Made by a program: the position numbers and the translations under genes | Assembly: GCF_009861505.1 (NCBI RefSeq) | Contig: NZ_WTFT01000050.1 | Location: 33,645-97,644, forward strand | DNA from: Pseudomonas izuensis | GTDB taxonomy: Bacteria; Pseudomonadota; Gammaproteobacteria; Pseudomonadales; Pseudomonadaceae | Direction: 5' to 3' | Length of the DNA: 64,000 nt | Notes under the pieces: model-generated | Databases searched by the model: none | Seen by the model: the letters and a program-made list of their open reading frames with translations, nothing else | What the model was told of the DNA's origin: nothing | Shown here: one piece after another, positions 8,445 through 17,567 of the stretch | Numbering within the stretch: the first letter of the stretch is position 1 | Layout: every line of letters begins with the position of its first letter

Positions 8445-9734
8445 ATGGCCTTCCTCGCACTCGGTATTAACCACAAGACTGCTTCAGTAGACGTCCGCGA
8501 GCGCGTGGCCTTTACCCCTGAGCAGCTGGTTGAGGCCCTGCAGCAGCTCTGCCGACTCACCGACAGCCGCGAAGCTGCGATCCTCTCCACCTGCAATCGC
8601 AGTGAACTCTATATAGAACAGGATCACCTGTCGGCGGATATCGTGCTGCGCTGGCTGGCCGAATATCATCATTTGAGCCTCGATGAACTGCGCGCGAGCA
8701 GTTATGTGCATGAAGACGATGCGGCAGTTCGTCACATGATGCGCGTCGCTTCAGGGCTCGATTCGCTGGTGTTGGGTGAGCCACAGATTCTCGGCCAGAT
8801 GAAGTCGGCCTACGCCGTGGCTCGCGAGGCGGGCACCATCGGTCCATTGCTCGGGCGGCTGTTCCAGGCCACGTTCAACGCGGCCAAGCAAGTGCGCACC
8901 GACACCGCCATCGGCGAGAACCCGGTGTCCGTGGCGTTTGCCGCGGTCAGCCTGGCAAAACAGATTTTCAGCGACCTGCAACGCAGTCAGGCCTTGTTGA
9001 TCGGCGCCGGTGAGACCATCACCCTGGTCGCCCGTCACCTGCATGATTTGGGGGTCAAGCGCATCGTGGTGGCCAATCGCACGCTGGAGCGCGCGAGCAC
9101 CCTGGCCGAACAGTTCGGCGCTCACGCGGTGCTGCTGTCGGATATTCCGGCCGAACTGGTGCGCAGTGACATCGTCATCAGTTCCACCGCCAGCCAATTG
9201 CCGATCCTCGGCAAGGGCGCCGTGGAAAGTGCCCTGAAGCTGCGCAAGCACAAGCCGATTTTCATGGTGGATATCGCCGTTCCGCGGGATATCGAGCCCG
9301 AAGTCGGTGAGTTGGACGACGTTTACCTGTATAGCGTTGACGATCTCCACGAAGTGGTCGCCGAGAACCTCAAGAGCCGTCAGGGCGCCGCACAAGCAGC
9401 GGAAGAGATGGTCTCGATCGGTGCCGAGGATTTCATGGTCCGCCTGCGCGAACTGGCGGCAGTGGACGTGCTCAAGGCCTATCGTCAACAAAGCGAGCGT
9501 TTGCGCGACGAAGAATTGCAAAAAGCCCAGCGCATGCTGGCCAACGGCGGCAGCGCCGAAGAAGTGCTGGTGCAACTGGCCCGTGGTTTGACCAACAAAC
9601 TGTTGCACGCACCGAGCGTGCAGTTGAAAAAGCTCTCTGCCGAAGGTCGCCTCGATGCGCTGGCGATGGCCCAGGAACTCTTTGCCCTCAATGAGGGCTC
9701 ATCGGAAAGCTTTTCGGATAAGAAACCGCAATGA
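8445..9734 (+). CDS. hemA: Glutamyl-tRNA reductase
   Basis: 429 aa. N-terminal catalytic domain with LSTCNRSELY (active-site Cys about residue 50), then an NADPH-binding Rossmann region (LLIGAGETITLVARHL) and a C-terminal helical dimerisation domain. It reduces Glu-tRNA(Glu) to glutamate-1-semialdehyde, the first committed step of tetrapyrrole synthesis. The ATG at 8445 begins the family sequence MAFLALGINHKTASVDVRER. The stop overlaps prfA by ATGA, making this the first gene of hemA-prfA-prmC-moeB-murI. Confidence 0.97.
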   Translation: MAFLALGINHKTASVDVRERVAFTPEQLVEALQQLCRLTDSREAAILSTCNRSELYIEQDHLSADIVLRWLAEYHHLSLDELRASSYVHEDDAAVRHMMRVASGLDSLVLGEPQILGQMKSAYAVAREAGTIGPLLGRLFQATFNAAKQVRTDTAIGENPVSVAFAAVSLAKQIFSDLQRSQALLIGAGETITLVARHLHDLGVKRIVVANRTLERASTLAEQFGAHAVLLSDIPAELVRSDIVISSTASQLPILGKGAVESALKLRKHKPIFMVDIAVPRDIEPEVGELDDVYLYSVDDLHEVVAENLKSRQGAAQAAEEMVSIGAEDFMVRLRELAAVDVLKAYRQQSERLRDEELQKAQRMLANGGSAEEVLVQLARGLTNKLLHAPSVQLKKLSAEGRLDALAMAQELFALNEGSSESFSDKKPQ

Positions 9735-10813
9735 AAGCGTCACTGCTCAATAAGCTGGACATCCTCCAGGACCGTTTCGAGGAATTGACCGCCTTGCTTG
9801 GCGATGGCGAGGTCATTTCCGATCAAAACAAATTCCGCACCTATTCCAAGGAGTACGCGGAAGTCGAGCCGATTGTCGACACCTATAAACAGTTGCTCAA
9901 GGTCCAGGGCGACCTCGAAGGCGCCCAGGCCTTGCTCAAGGACAGCGACCCGGACATGCGTGAAATGGCCGTGGAAGAAGTCCGCGAAGCCAAGGAACGC
10001 CTGGTCGAACTGGAAGCCAGCCTGCAACGCATGCTGCTGCCCAAGGACCCGAACGACGGACGCAACGTGTTCCTCGAAATCCGCGCCGGCACCGGTGGTG
10101 ACGAGGCGGCGATCTTCTCCGGCGACCTGTTCCGCATGTATTCGCGTTACGCCGAGCGTCGTGGCTGGCGGGTGGAGATCCTTTCGGAAAACGAGGGTGA
10201 ACACGGTGGCTATAAAGAAGTCATCGCTCGGGTCGAAGGTGACAATGTCTACGGCAAGTTGAAATTCGAATCCGGTGCCCACCGCGTACAGCGGGTGCCG
10301 GCGACAGAATCCCAAGGGCGTATCCACACCTCGGCCTGTACCGTGGCGGTATTGCCCGAGCCGGACGAGCAGGAAGCGATCGAAATCAACCCGGCGGACT
10401 TGCGGATCGACACCTACCGTTCCTCCGGTGCCGGCGGCCAGCACGTCAACAAGACTGACTCGGCGATCCGTATCACCCACTTGCCGTCCGGAATCGTGGT
10501 CGAGTGTCAGGAAGAACGTTCGCAGCACAAGAACCGTGCGCGGGCGATGTCCTGGTTGTCGGCCAAGCTCAACGACCAGCAAACCAGCGCTGCCGCCAAT
10601 GCCATCGCCAGCGAGCGCAAGCTGCTGGTCGGCTCCGGTGATCGCTCCGAGCGCATCCGTACCTACAACTTTGCCCAGGGACGGGTGACCGATCACCGGG
10701 TCAACCTGACGCTGTACTCCCTCGACGAAATCCTCGCCGGTGGTGTCGATGCGGTGATCGAGCCGCTGCTGGCCGAATACCAGGCCGATCAATTGGCAGC
10801 GATAGGTGAGTAA
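9731..10813 (+). CDS. prfA: Peptide chain release factor 1
   Basis: 360 aa, full length. It has the GGQ peptidyl-hydrolase motif in GAGGQHVNKTDSA, and the RF1-type PAT tripeptide (RVPATESQGRIH) that reads UAA and UAG rather than RF2's SPF. It overlaps hemA by 4 nt and is followed immediately by prmC, which methylates the GGQ glutamine of release factors, so the context fits exactly. Confidence 0.98.
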   Translation: MKASLLNKLDILQDRFEELTALLGDGEVISDQNKFRTYSKEYAEVEPIVDTYKQLLKVQGDLEGAQALLKDSDPDMREMAVEEVREAKERLVELEASLQRMLLPKDPNDGRNVFLEIRAGTGGDEAAIFSGDLFRMYSRYAERRGWRVEILSENEGEHGGYKEVIARVEGDNVYGKLKFESGAHRVQRVPATESQGRIHTSACTVAVLPEPDEQEAIEINPADLRIDTYRSSGAGGQHVNKTDSAIRITHLPSGIVVECQEERSQHKNRARAMSWLSAKLNDQQTSAAANAIASERKLLVGSGDRSERIRTYNFAQGRVTDHRVNLTLYSLDEILAGGVDAVIEPLLAEYQADQLAAIGE

Positions 10814-11644
10814 ATGACGATCATTGCCAGTTTGTTGCGCGCCGCCGATTTGCCCGACTCGCCCACGGCGCGCCTGGATGCCGAATTGTTGCTGGCGGCG
10901 GCGTTGGGCAAGTCCCGCAGCTTTTTGCACACCTGGCCGGAGCGCATCGTCCCGAGCGAAGCGGCGTTGACGTTCGCCGAGTATTTGCAGCGTCGTCGCA
11001 GCGGTGAACCGGTGGCCTACATTCTCGGTCAGCAAGGTTTCTGGAAGCTCGACCTGGAAGTGGCGCCACACACGTTGATCCCGCGCCCCGACACCGAGTT
11101 GCTGGTGGAAACCGCACTCGAACTGTTGCCGGCCACACCCGCAAAGGTGCTGGACCTTGGCACCGGCAGTGGCGCCATCGCCCTCGCTTTGGCCAGCGAA
11201 CGTCCGGCGTGGAAGGTCACTGCGGTGGACCGTGTGCTCGAAGCCGTGGCCCTGGCCGAGCGCAATCGCCAACGCCTGCATTTGAACAACGCCACCGTGC
11301 TGAGCAGTCACTGGTTCAGCGCTCTGCAAAGCCAGCGCTTTGAACTGATCATCAGCAATCCGCCCTACATCGCAGCAACCGATCCGCACCTGGTGGAAGG
11401 CGATGTGCGCTTCGAGCCTGCCAGTGCATTGGTAGCCGGTATCGACGGGCTCGACGATCTGCGCTTGATCGTCGCCCAGGCACCGGATCATCTGGAAGCC
11501 GGTGGCTGGTTGATGCTTGAACACGGTTACGATCAAGCCGAGGCCGTGCGCGATCTGCTGCTGACCCGTGGTTTTGAAGATGTCCACAGCCGCACGGATC
11601 TGGGCGGTCACCAACGCATCAGTCTGGGGCGCCTGCCATGCTGA
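10814..11644 (+). CDS. prmC: Release factor glutamine N5-methyltransferase
   Basis: 276 aa. SAM-binding motif DLGTGSGAIALALA and the substrate-glutamine motif NPPY (SNPPYIAA) identify the PrmC/HemK family. It methylates the Gln of the GGQ loop in RF1/RF2. The ATG follows the prfA stop directly (TAAATG), and the 3' end overlaps moeB by 7 nt, so the genes are translationally coupled. Confidence 0.97.
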   Translation: MTIIASLLRAADLPDSPTARLDAELLLAAALGKSRSFLHTWPERIVPSEAALTFAEYLQRRRSGEPVAYILGQQGFWKLDLEVAPHTLIPRPDTELLVETALELLPATPAKVLDLGTGSGAIALALASERPAWKVTAVDRVLEAVALAERNRQRLHLNNATVLSSHWFSALQSQRFELIISNPPYIAATDPHLVEGDVRFEPASALVAGIDGLDDLRLIVAQAPDHLEAGGWLMLEHGYDQAEAVRDLLLTRGFEDVHSRTDLGGHQRISLGRLPC

Positions 11645-12393
11645 ATGATCAGGAATTGCTGCGCTATAGCCGCCAGATTCTGTTGCACCACGTCGACATC
11701 GACGGGCAACTGCGTTTGAAGCAAAGCCGCGTGCTGATCGTCGGTCTTGGCGGTCTCGGTGCGCCGGTGGCGCTGTACCTCGCGGCGGCGGGTATCGGCG
11801 AGTTGCATCTGGCAGACTTTGATACGGTCGATTTGACCAACCTGCAACGCCAGATTATTCACGACACCGACAGCGTCGGCATGAGCAAGGTCGATTCGGC
11901 GATCAAGCGCCTGACGGCCATCAATCCCGAGATTCAGCTTGTCGCCCATCGCGCAGCACTGGACGAAGACTCCCTGGCTGCTGCCGTGGCCGGGGTGGAT
12001 CTGGTCCTCGACTGCTCCGACAATTTTGCCACCCGTGAAGCGGTCAATGCCGCTTGCGTAGAGGCCGCAAAGCCGTTGGTCAGCGGCGCGGCGATTCGTC
12101 TCGAAGGGCAGTTATCGGTCTTTGACCCGCGCCGTCCGGAGAGCCCGTGCTACCACTGTTTATACGGGCACGGCAGTGAAGCCGAGTTGACCTGCAGCGA
12201 GGCCGGTGTAGTCGGTCCGTTGGTGGGGCTGGTTGGCAGCTTGCAGGCACTCGAAGCGCTGAAGCTGTTGGCGGGATTTGGCGAACCCCTGGTCGGACGC
12301 CTGTTGTTGGTCGATGCATTGGGCTCGCGCTTCCGTGAGTTGCGGGTCAAGCGTGATCCGGGTTGCAGCGTCTGTGGGTCGAAGCATGCGTGA
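11638..12393 (+). CDS. moeB: Molybdopterin-synthase adenylyltransferase (MoeB/ThiF family)
   Basis: 251 aa E1-like enzyme. ATP loop GLGGLGAPVALYLAAAG near residue 39, a catalytic-type Asp in LVLDCSDNFATR, and two zinc CxxC pairs (CYHC and CSVC). There is no C-terminal rhodanese domain, as in the short MoeB form. It adenylates the C-terminal Gly of the sulfur carrier MoaD; ThiS as an alternative partner cannot be excluded. It overlaps prmC upstream and murI downstream. Confidence 0.9.
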   Translation: MLNDQELLRYSRQILLHHVDIDGQLRLKQSRVLIVGLGGLGAPVALYLAAAGIGELHLADFDTVDLTNLQRQIIHDTDSVGMSKVDSAIKRLTAINPEIQLVAHRAALDEDSLAAAVAGVDLVLDCSDNFATREAVNAACVEAAKPLVSGAAIRLEGQLSVFDPRRPESPCYHCLYGHGSEAELTCSEAGVVGPLVGLVGSLQALEALKLLAGFGEPLVGRLLLVDALGSRFRELRVKRDPGCSVCGSKHA

Positions 12394-13177
12394 AGCGCCG
12401 ATTGGCGTGTTCGACTCCGGTGTCGGTGGGTTATCGGTGCTGGCCGAGATCCGGCGTTTATTGCCCAACGAATCTCTTTTATACGTCGCCGATTGCGGGA
12501 ATATTCCCTACGGCGAGAAGACTCCGGGATTTATCCAACAGCGTTGCAGTGTCATGGCCGAGTTTTTTCAACAACAGGGCGCCAAGGCCTTGGTGCTGGC
12601 CTGCAATACAGCAACCGTCGCCGGCGTTGCAGACCTGCGGCACGATTACCCCGAATGGCCCATCGTCGGCATGGAGCCCGCGGTCAAACCGGCAGCGGCC
12701 GCTACCCGCAGTGGCGTGGTTGGGGTGCTGGCCACGACCGGCACCTTGCAGAGTGCCAAGTTCGCGGCGTTACTCGACCGCTTCGCCACCGATGTGCGGG
12801 TGATTACCCAGCCATGCCCCGGGTTGGTGGAGTTGATCGAGGGGGGCGATCTGCACAGTCCCGCCCTGCGCCAGCTACTGGAAAGTTACGTTGGGCCGCT
12901 GCTTGGTGCTGGCGCTGACACCATTATTCTCGGGTGCACCCATTACCCCTTCCTCAAGCCACTGCTCAAGCAGATGATCCCTGACGACATCAGCCTGATC
13001 GACACTGGCGCTGCGGTCGCACGACAACTTCAACGTTTGCTGGCAGAGCGTGAACTGCTCGCCGAAGGACCTGCCTGTTCGGCGCAGTTCTGGACCAGTG
13101 CCGATCCGGAGCATTTCAGAAATATATTGCCGATTTTGTGGAATAACGCTGGCGTTGTGCGAAGCTTTGAAAGGTAA
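12386..13177 (+). CDS. murI: Glutamate racemase
   Basis: 263 aa from the ATG at 12386. An upstream frame extension of 36 codons lies inside moeB and lacks family similarity. Signature motifs: IGVFDSGVGG at the N-terminus and the two catalytic cysteines in ACNTAT (about residue 73) and GCTHYPF (about residue 184). It makes D-glutamate for peptidoglycan. It overlaps the end of moeB by 8 nt and is the last gene of the overlapping hemA operon; pagL follows after a gap with its own leader. Confidence 0.97.
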   Translation: MREAPIGVFDSGVGGLSVLAEIRRLLPNESLLYVADCGNIPYGEKTPGFIQQRCSVMAEFFQQQGAKALVLACNTATVAGVADLRHDYPEWPIVGMEPAVKPAAAATRSGVVGVLATTGTLQSAKFAALLDRFATDVRVITQPCPGLVELIEGGDLHSPALRQLLESYVGPLLGAGADTIILGCTHYPFLKPLLKQMIPDDISLIDTGAAVARQLQRLLAERELLAEGPACSAQFWTSADPEHFRNILPILWNNAGVVRSFER

Positions 13178-13297
13178 TCAAATCCCGGGGGCGTTGTAAC
13201 AATTGGGGTGAACTTCTGATAAATCGCCGACTTCTATCGCTGTGTACGTCGAGCAACAAAAATTCCAATTGAAATCGTTTGGAAAAGGAAGTTTCTA

Positions 13298-13816
13298 ATG
13301 AAGCGACTATTTTGCTTGGCCGCGATTGCGGCCGCACTTTTGGGGCACAGCTTTACCGCACAGGCGGCAGGCGTGGAGTTCGGGATCGGCCAGACCAGCG
13401 ATTCGACCATGACTTATCGACTGGGCATGCAATTCGATTGGGACAAGAGCTGGTGGCAGACAGACGTCGGTCGTTTGACCGGTTACTGGAGCGGCGCTTA
13501 CACCTATTGGCAGGGTGATAAAACTTCCAGCGATCACAGCCTGTCCTTTTCGCCGGTGTTTGTTTACGAGTTCGCCGGCCAGAACGTCAAGCCGTACGTC
13601 GAGCTGGGCGTTGGCGTGGCGTTATTTTCCAGCACCGAAACCGAAAGCAACGATCTGGGCAGCGCATTTCAGTTCGAAGACCGCCTGGGTTTCGGCCTGC
13701 GCTTTGCGGGTGGACATGAAGTCGGAATTCGGGCGACGCACTATTCCAACGCGGGGATGACCACGCCTAACGACGGTACGGAAAGTTACGCGCTTCACTA
13801 CACGATGCCGTTGTAA
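13298..13816 (+). CDS. pagL: Lipid A 3-O-deacylase PagL (outer-membrane acyloxyacyl hydrolase)
   Basis: 172 aa with a signal peptide (cleavage likely after AQA, residue 23) and a small beta-barrel pattern. HYSNAG places His148 and Ser150, and TESY places Glu162; the H-x-S and H-to-E(+14) spacing is the PagL catalytic triad. PagL removes the 3-position acyl chain of lipid A in the outer membrane. AGGAAG lies before the ATG. A 120-nt gap from murI suggests a separate promoter. Known homologues are often regulated by PhoP or antimicrobial peptides, but no PhoP box was identified here. Confidence 0.9.
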   Translation: MKRLFCLAAIAAALLGHSFTAQAAGVEFGIGQTSDSTMTYRLGMQFDWDKSWWQTDVGRLTGYWSGAYTYWQGDKTSSDHSLSFSPVFVYEFAGQNVKPYVELGVGVALFSSTETESNDLGSAFQFEDRLGFGLRFAGGHEVGIRATHYSNAGMTTPNDGTESYALHYTMPL

Positions 13817-13846
13817 TCAACACTGCTCGGCAAGTTGCCAATGCCC

Positions 13847-13920
13847 CCCCTGTAGGAGCGAGCTTGCTCGCGATGTTGGACTTGAGATCGCTATCACGAT
13901 CAAGCTCGCTCCTACAGGGG
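13847..13920. repeat. REPIN
   Basis: Arms CCCCTGTAGGAGCGAGCTTG and its near complement ending CTCCTACAGGGG around a short AT-richer centre. It lies between pagL and the convergent YkgJ-type gene. Confidence 0.92.
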
Positions 13921-13937
13921 GAGAGGTGTTCTCGGGC

Positions 13938-14243
13938 TTAGCGATACGCCGTCGAAATACCCTGGCGCTCATCAATGCATTCCGGCGCGCCCATCTCGAA
14001 CTCCCGGCAAATCAATGGGCGTTTTTCATAGATGGTGCACATCATCGTGTCGCGATCCAGCGCGGCACACCAGCCATCATCCAGGCGTAACATGACTTCC
14101 CCGCCCCAATCATCGGTATCGATATACCGTTCGGGCACGCCTGTGTCGGTGATCAACATGACTTCGAGCTGGCAGCAGCAGGCGGCACAGGTCGAGCACG
14201 TGACGGCGGTCTCGGCGATTTGCAGATGGGGGATGGTTTTCAT
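13938..14243 (-). CDS. YkgJ-family cysteine-cluster protein
   Basis: 101 aa with eight cysteines in the Fe-S/zinc-like pattern of the UPF0153/YkgJ family: CSTCAACCC near residue 16, then C-x9-C and C-x9-C (GWCAALDRDTMMC, RPLICREF) and a final PEC. The family is predicted to bind a metal or Fe-S cluster; the function is unknown. The gene lies 106 nt after the SDR gene on the same strand and may be at the end of that transcript. Confidence 0.85.
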   Translation of the reverse strand: MKTIPHLQIAETAVTCSTCAACCCQLEVMLITDTGVPERYIDTDDWGGEVMLRLDDGWCAALDRDTMMCTIYEKRPLICREFEMGAPECIDERQGISTAYR

Positions 14244-14349
14244 GGCGCGCAGTGTAAGGCAGTCGCCCGGTGCTGTGTAAAAGCCCGGACGGACGCTTTA
14301 CCCCAATTGCCAGGTTCGAATCGATCGCTCGTCATCGTCATGCGCCTGG

Positions 14350-15126
14350 TCAATCCATGTTCGGTGGACTGCTGCGCACTATGGGCTTGCCGATTGCCAA
14401 CTTTACCTGGTCGGGCATTTGCGAGAGCGGCCATAAGGCAGCCATGAACAGCCCCGAAAAGGCGATTTCCAGCGGACGCTCATTGAGCTTGGCAAAAATG
14501 TGCCGTGCGGCTTTATCAGCCGGCCAACTGAGCGGCATCTTGAAATCGCTTTCCTCCATCAATGGCGTGTTGACGAACCCCGGGCCGACGACGGTAACTT
14601 CGATACCGTCTGGTGCCAGTGCAATGCGCTGGGACTCGAAAAGACTTCGCATCCCGGCCTTCGAGGTGCCATAGGCTTCAGCCCGGGGCAGTGGCAGGTA
14701 GGTCACCGAACTGGCCATGCCAACCAGATGCGGGGCGATGCCGGCCCGCAAGAGCGGCAAGGCGGCGTCGATGCAGTAGCTGCTGGCGAGCAGGTTGGTG
14801 CGCACCACGTGCTCGATGATCGAGGCGTCGAACTGCTTGGCATCCACGTATTCACAGGTGCCGGCATTCAGGATCAAGGTGTCCAGAGAGCCCCATTGCT
14901 CGGCTATCTGTTCACCGATTTCGCGCACGGTCTGACTGTTGGTCAGGTCACCGGCCACCACCAGTACCTGACCCGGGTAGCGCTGCGACAAGATTTTCAG
15001 CGGCGCCACCGAGCGTGAACTCACGGCGAGGTGGGCTCCGGTTTTCAGTATTTCTTCAGCCAAAGCCGCGCCAATGCCACTGCCGGCACCTGTCAGCCAA
15101 TATCGTCGTGGAGGCGTAAGGCTCAT
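14350..15126 (-). CDS. Short-chain dehydrogenase/reductase
   Basis: 258 aa from an ATG with AGGGAG 7 nt upstream; a frame extension of 14 codons lacks a better site. Cofactor motif TGAGSGIG (residues about 11-18), NAG in the central strand, and the catalytic Ser and YGTSK (Tyr-x3-Lys). This is a classical SDR whose substrate cannot be inferred. The C-terminus has a hydrophobic stretch (FSGLFMAALWPL). It is 42 nt downstream of the photolyase gene and probably the last gene of the light-regulated operon, so a role in photo-oxidative stress or membrane-lipid change is possible. Confidence 0.88.
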   Translation of the reverse strand: MSLTPPRRYWLTGAGSGIGAALAEEILKTGAHLAVSSRSVAPLKILSQRYPGQVLVVAGDLTNSQTVREIGEQIAEQWGSLDTLILNAGTCEYVDAKQFDASIIEHVVRTNLLASSYCIDAALPLLRAGIAPHLVGMASSVTYLPLPRAEAYGTSKAGMRSLFESQRIALAPDGIEVTVVGPGFVNTPLMEESDFKMPLSWPADKAARHIFAKLNERPLEIAFSGLFMAALWPLSQMPDQVKLAIGKPIVRSSPPNMD

Positions 15127-15168
15127 TCCATTCTCCCTTTCAGCCAGAAATTCGTCCGGCTCAGCCAA

Positions 15169-16614
15169 CTACTCATGGTCGCCCTCGGCGCTTTGCCGCG
15201 GTCGCAGGTTCTTGAACGCGGCGAGGGCCCGTGCACGTGAAGTGTGCAGGTCGACAATCGGGGACGGATAATCCGCCACGCCGAACAGCCCACCGAGACT
15301 CGCCGGGTTGTGCACTTCTTTTTTATTCAGGCCTGCCAATTCCGGCAACCAGTGTTTGATGAACACGCCCTCGGCGTCGAATTTTTCCGACTGGCTCAGC
15401 GGATTGAAAATCCGGAAGTAGGGCGCTGAGTCCGTTCCGGTGGATGAACTCCATTGCCAGCCGCCATTGTTTGCTGCCAGGTCGCCATCGATCAGGTGGC
15501 GCATGAAAAAACGCTCGCCTTCGCGCCAGTCGATCAACAGGTTTTTGCTCAAAAACATTGCAACAACCATGCGCAAGCGGTTGTGCATCCAGCCGGTTTC
15601 CAACAGTTGACGCATGGCGGCGTCGATGATCGGCAAACCGGTGCGGGCCTGTTGCCAGGCGGCGAGTTCGTCGGGTGCATCGCGCCAGGCCAGTGCTTCG
15701 GTTTCCGCACGGAAAGCGCGGTGGCGGCAAACCCTCGGGTAGCCCACCAGGATGTGTTTATAGAACTCGCGCCACAGCAGTTCATTGATCCAGGTCACGG
15801 CGCCGACCTTGCCACTGTCGAATTCCCCCTGATTGCTTTGCAGCGCAGCGTGCAGGCATTGGCGAGGGGAAATCACCCCGGCTGCGAGGTAGGCCGAAAG
15901 TTGGCTGGTTCCGGGTTTCGCCGGGAAGTCCCGTTCGCCTTGGTAATAATCGATTTGTACATCGGTGAAGGTGTCGAGGCGGCGCCGTGCTTCGGCTTCT
16001 CCGGCCGGCCACAGTGCGCGCAAATGCCCGGTGGGTGGGGCGAAGCCCTCGATGTGGGTCGGGATCTCGTCGCTGGCGATGCCCAATGGCGCTTGCGCCA
16101 TGGGGGTGCTGACCAGGCGGGGCAACGAACGGTAAAGGCGTTCATGACAGACCTTGCGGAACTGACTGAAGACCTGGAAATACATGCCGGTTTTGGTCAG
16201 TACGCTTCCAGGCTTGAACAGCAACTGATCCAGGTAACTATGAACCTCGATTCCCTTGGCCTTCAATGTTTCGGCCACCGCTGCATCCCGGCGGGTTTCA
16301 TGAATGCCGTATTCCTCATTGAGGTGCATGGCGTTGATGTTCAGCCGTTGGCAAATATCCAGTAGCACATTGGGCGCATCATCCCAGCGCGGAGCATGGC
16401 GGACCAGCAGGGGAATGTTCAGTTCGCCCAGTGCCTGTTTCAGTTCATGAAGGTTGCGCAGCCAGAAGTCCACCTTGCACGGCGCATCATCGTGTTCCAG
16501 CCATTGCCGCGGGCTCAACAAATACACCGCCACACTCGGGCCAGCCGCCATGGCGGCGCAGAGGGCGGTGTTGTCGTTTACGCGCAAGTCACTGCGCAGC
16601 CAGATCAATTGCAT
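15169..16614 (-). CDS. phrB: Class I CPD photolyase
   Basis: 481 aa from the ATG at 16614, where the family sequence MQLIWLRSDLRVNDNTAL starts. A second ATG four codons upstream (16626) overlaps the merR stop as TAATG and could be the coupled start. It has an N-terminal antenna domain, and a C-terminal FAD domain with WINELLWREFYKHIL, TGLPIIDAAMRQL and TGTDSAPYFRIFNP. It repairs cyclobutane pyrimidine dimers using blue/near-UV light. It is cotranscribed with a LitR-family regulator and a TudS-type gene. Confidence 0.96.
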   Translation of the reverse strand: MQLIWLRSDLRVNDNTALCAAMAAGPSVAVYLLSPRQWLEHDDAPCKVDFWLRNLHELKQALGELNIPLLVRHAPRWDDAPNVLLDICQRLNINAMHLNEEYGIHETRRDAAVAETLKAKGIEVHSYLDQLLFKPGSVLTKTGMYFQVFSQFRKVCHERLYRSLPRLVSTPMAQAPLGIASDEIPTHIEGFAPPTGHLRALWPAGEAEARRRLDTFTDVQIDYYQGERDFPAKPGTSQLSAYLAAGVISPRQCLHAALQSNQGEFDSGKVGAVTWINELLWREFYKHILVGYPRVCRHRAFRAETEALAWRDAPDELAAWQQARTGLPIIDAAMRQLLETGWMHNRLRMVVAMFLSKNLLIDWREGERFFMRHLIDGDLAANNGGWQWSSSTGTDSAPYFRIFNPLSQSEKFDAEGVFIKHWLPELAGLNKKEVHNPASLGGLFGVADYPSPIVDLHTSRARALAAFKNLRPRQSAEGDHE

Positions 16615-16625
16615 ATTGATGCCCA

Positions 16626-17567
16626 TTAAATCAGCCCGCGCTGAACGAGTGCCTGGTGTGCCAACAGCGGATCTTCGGCCAGGTACAAATCAGCGATGAC
16701 GAAGGTTCTTGCGGACAACTCGGCGTTGTGAATGCGCACCGCTGGCCCGACCATCATTTTTGGGCAACTGACGCCGTTCAAAAGTTTCGTCAGCTGCGAA
16801 AGGTTTATGGCGTTGCTGGAATACAGCAGTACGCCCCGGGGTTGCAGATAATCGACCGCCAGCGCCAGTTCGCCGGCAGGCAGCGGCCAGTCGAACACGT
16901 GCACCGGACAATCGGCACTGCTGATCAGCCACGCGGTAAGCCACAGATAAGGTTCCAGTGGCACGTCCGAGTGATTGATCAACAGCAGTGGCGCGGTGTG
17001 CAGCTGACGGTTGTTATGGTAGATGCGCGCGCCGAATTTGCTGCGTAGCCAGGAATAAAAAAACACTCGCTCCATGTGTGCACCGAATTGGCCCTGCCAG
17101 CGTAGCTCCAGTTCAGTCAACAATGGCATTAGCAGTTGCTCGCACAAGGTCCGTGGCGGGTACAGCGCCATGGCCTGATTGACAGTGTCGTCCAGCGTGC
17201 GCTCGTTCAGTAATGCGACCGCCTGAAGCAGTCTCTGGCATAGCGGTTGCCAGTCGTTTTCCACCGGTTCGCTAAAGGCCTGCGGGGTTTCGAGCAATTG
17301 TTTGATCTGGCTGACGGCAACACCGCGGTTCAGCCAGGTGAGGATCGTCAGGATTCGTTGCACATGCTCGGCCGAGAACAGTCGATGCCCCTTGGGCGTG
17401 CGTTGCGGCACGATAAGGCCATAGCGCCGTTCCCAGGCGCGCAACGTAATGGCATTGACGCCGGTCTGCCGGGCCACTTCGCGAATCGGCAGCCAGCCCT
17501 CGTCAAGGGCTTTGCTGAAGTCCGTGCCGAGTCCTTCGCTGGCGCTGCTGTCGAGATGGGCTTTCAT
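16626..17567 (-). CDS. MerR-family regulator of the LitR/CarH (PplR) light-response type
   Basis: 313 aa. N-terminal MerR helix-turn-helix (residues about 25-95: IREVARQTGVNAITLRAWER and GHRLFSAEHV), then a B12-binding-like helical and Rossmann region. In B12-dependent CarH, W-x9-EH and a lower-ligand DxHxxG supply the cobalamin contacts. Here the first reads WQGQFGAHMERV, with Arg where His is expected, and no DxHxxG is visible, so this looks like the class II form that needs another photosensor. Adjacent to phrB as in the P. putida pplR1 locus (from memory). The start overlaps the upstream stop (TGATG); 83 extra codons upstream are rejected. Confidence 0.9.
   Translation of the reverse strand: MKAHLDSSASEGLGTDFSKALDEGWLPIREVARQTGVNAITLRAWERRYGLIVPQRTPKGHRLFSAEHVQRILTILTWLNRGVAVSQIKQLLETPQAFSEPVENDWQPLCQRLLQAVALLNERTLDDTVNQAMALYPPRTLCEQLLMPLLTELELRWQGQFGAHMERVFFYSWLRSKFGARIYHNNRQLHTAPLLLINHSDVPLEPYLWLTAWLISSADCPVHVFDWPLPAGELALAVDYLQPRGVLLYSSNAINLSQLTKLLNGVSCPKMMVGPAVRIHNAELSARTFVIADLYLAEDPLLAHQALVQRGLI

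Noticed and set aside
9740..11614. 624-codon open frame on the minus strand opposite prfA and prmC
   Set aside because: It mirrors conserved genes with clear motifs, has no family similarity and arises from the GC-rich codon pattern.
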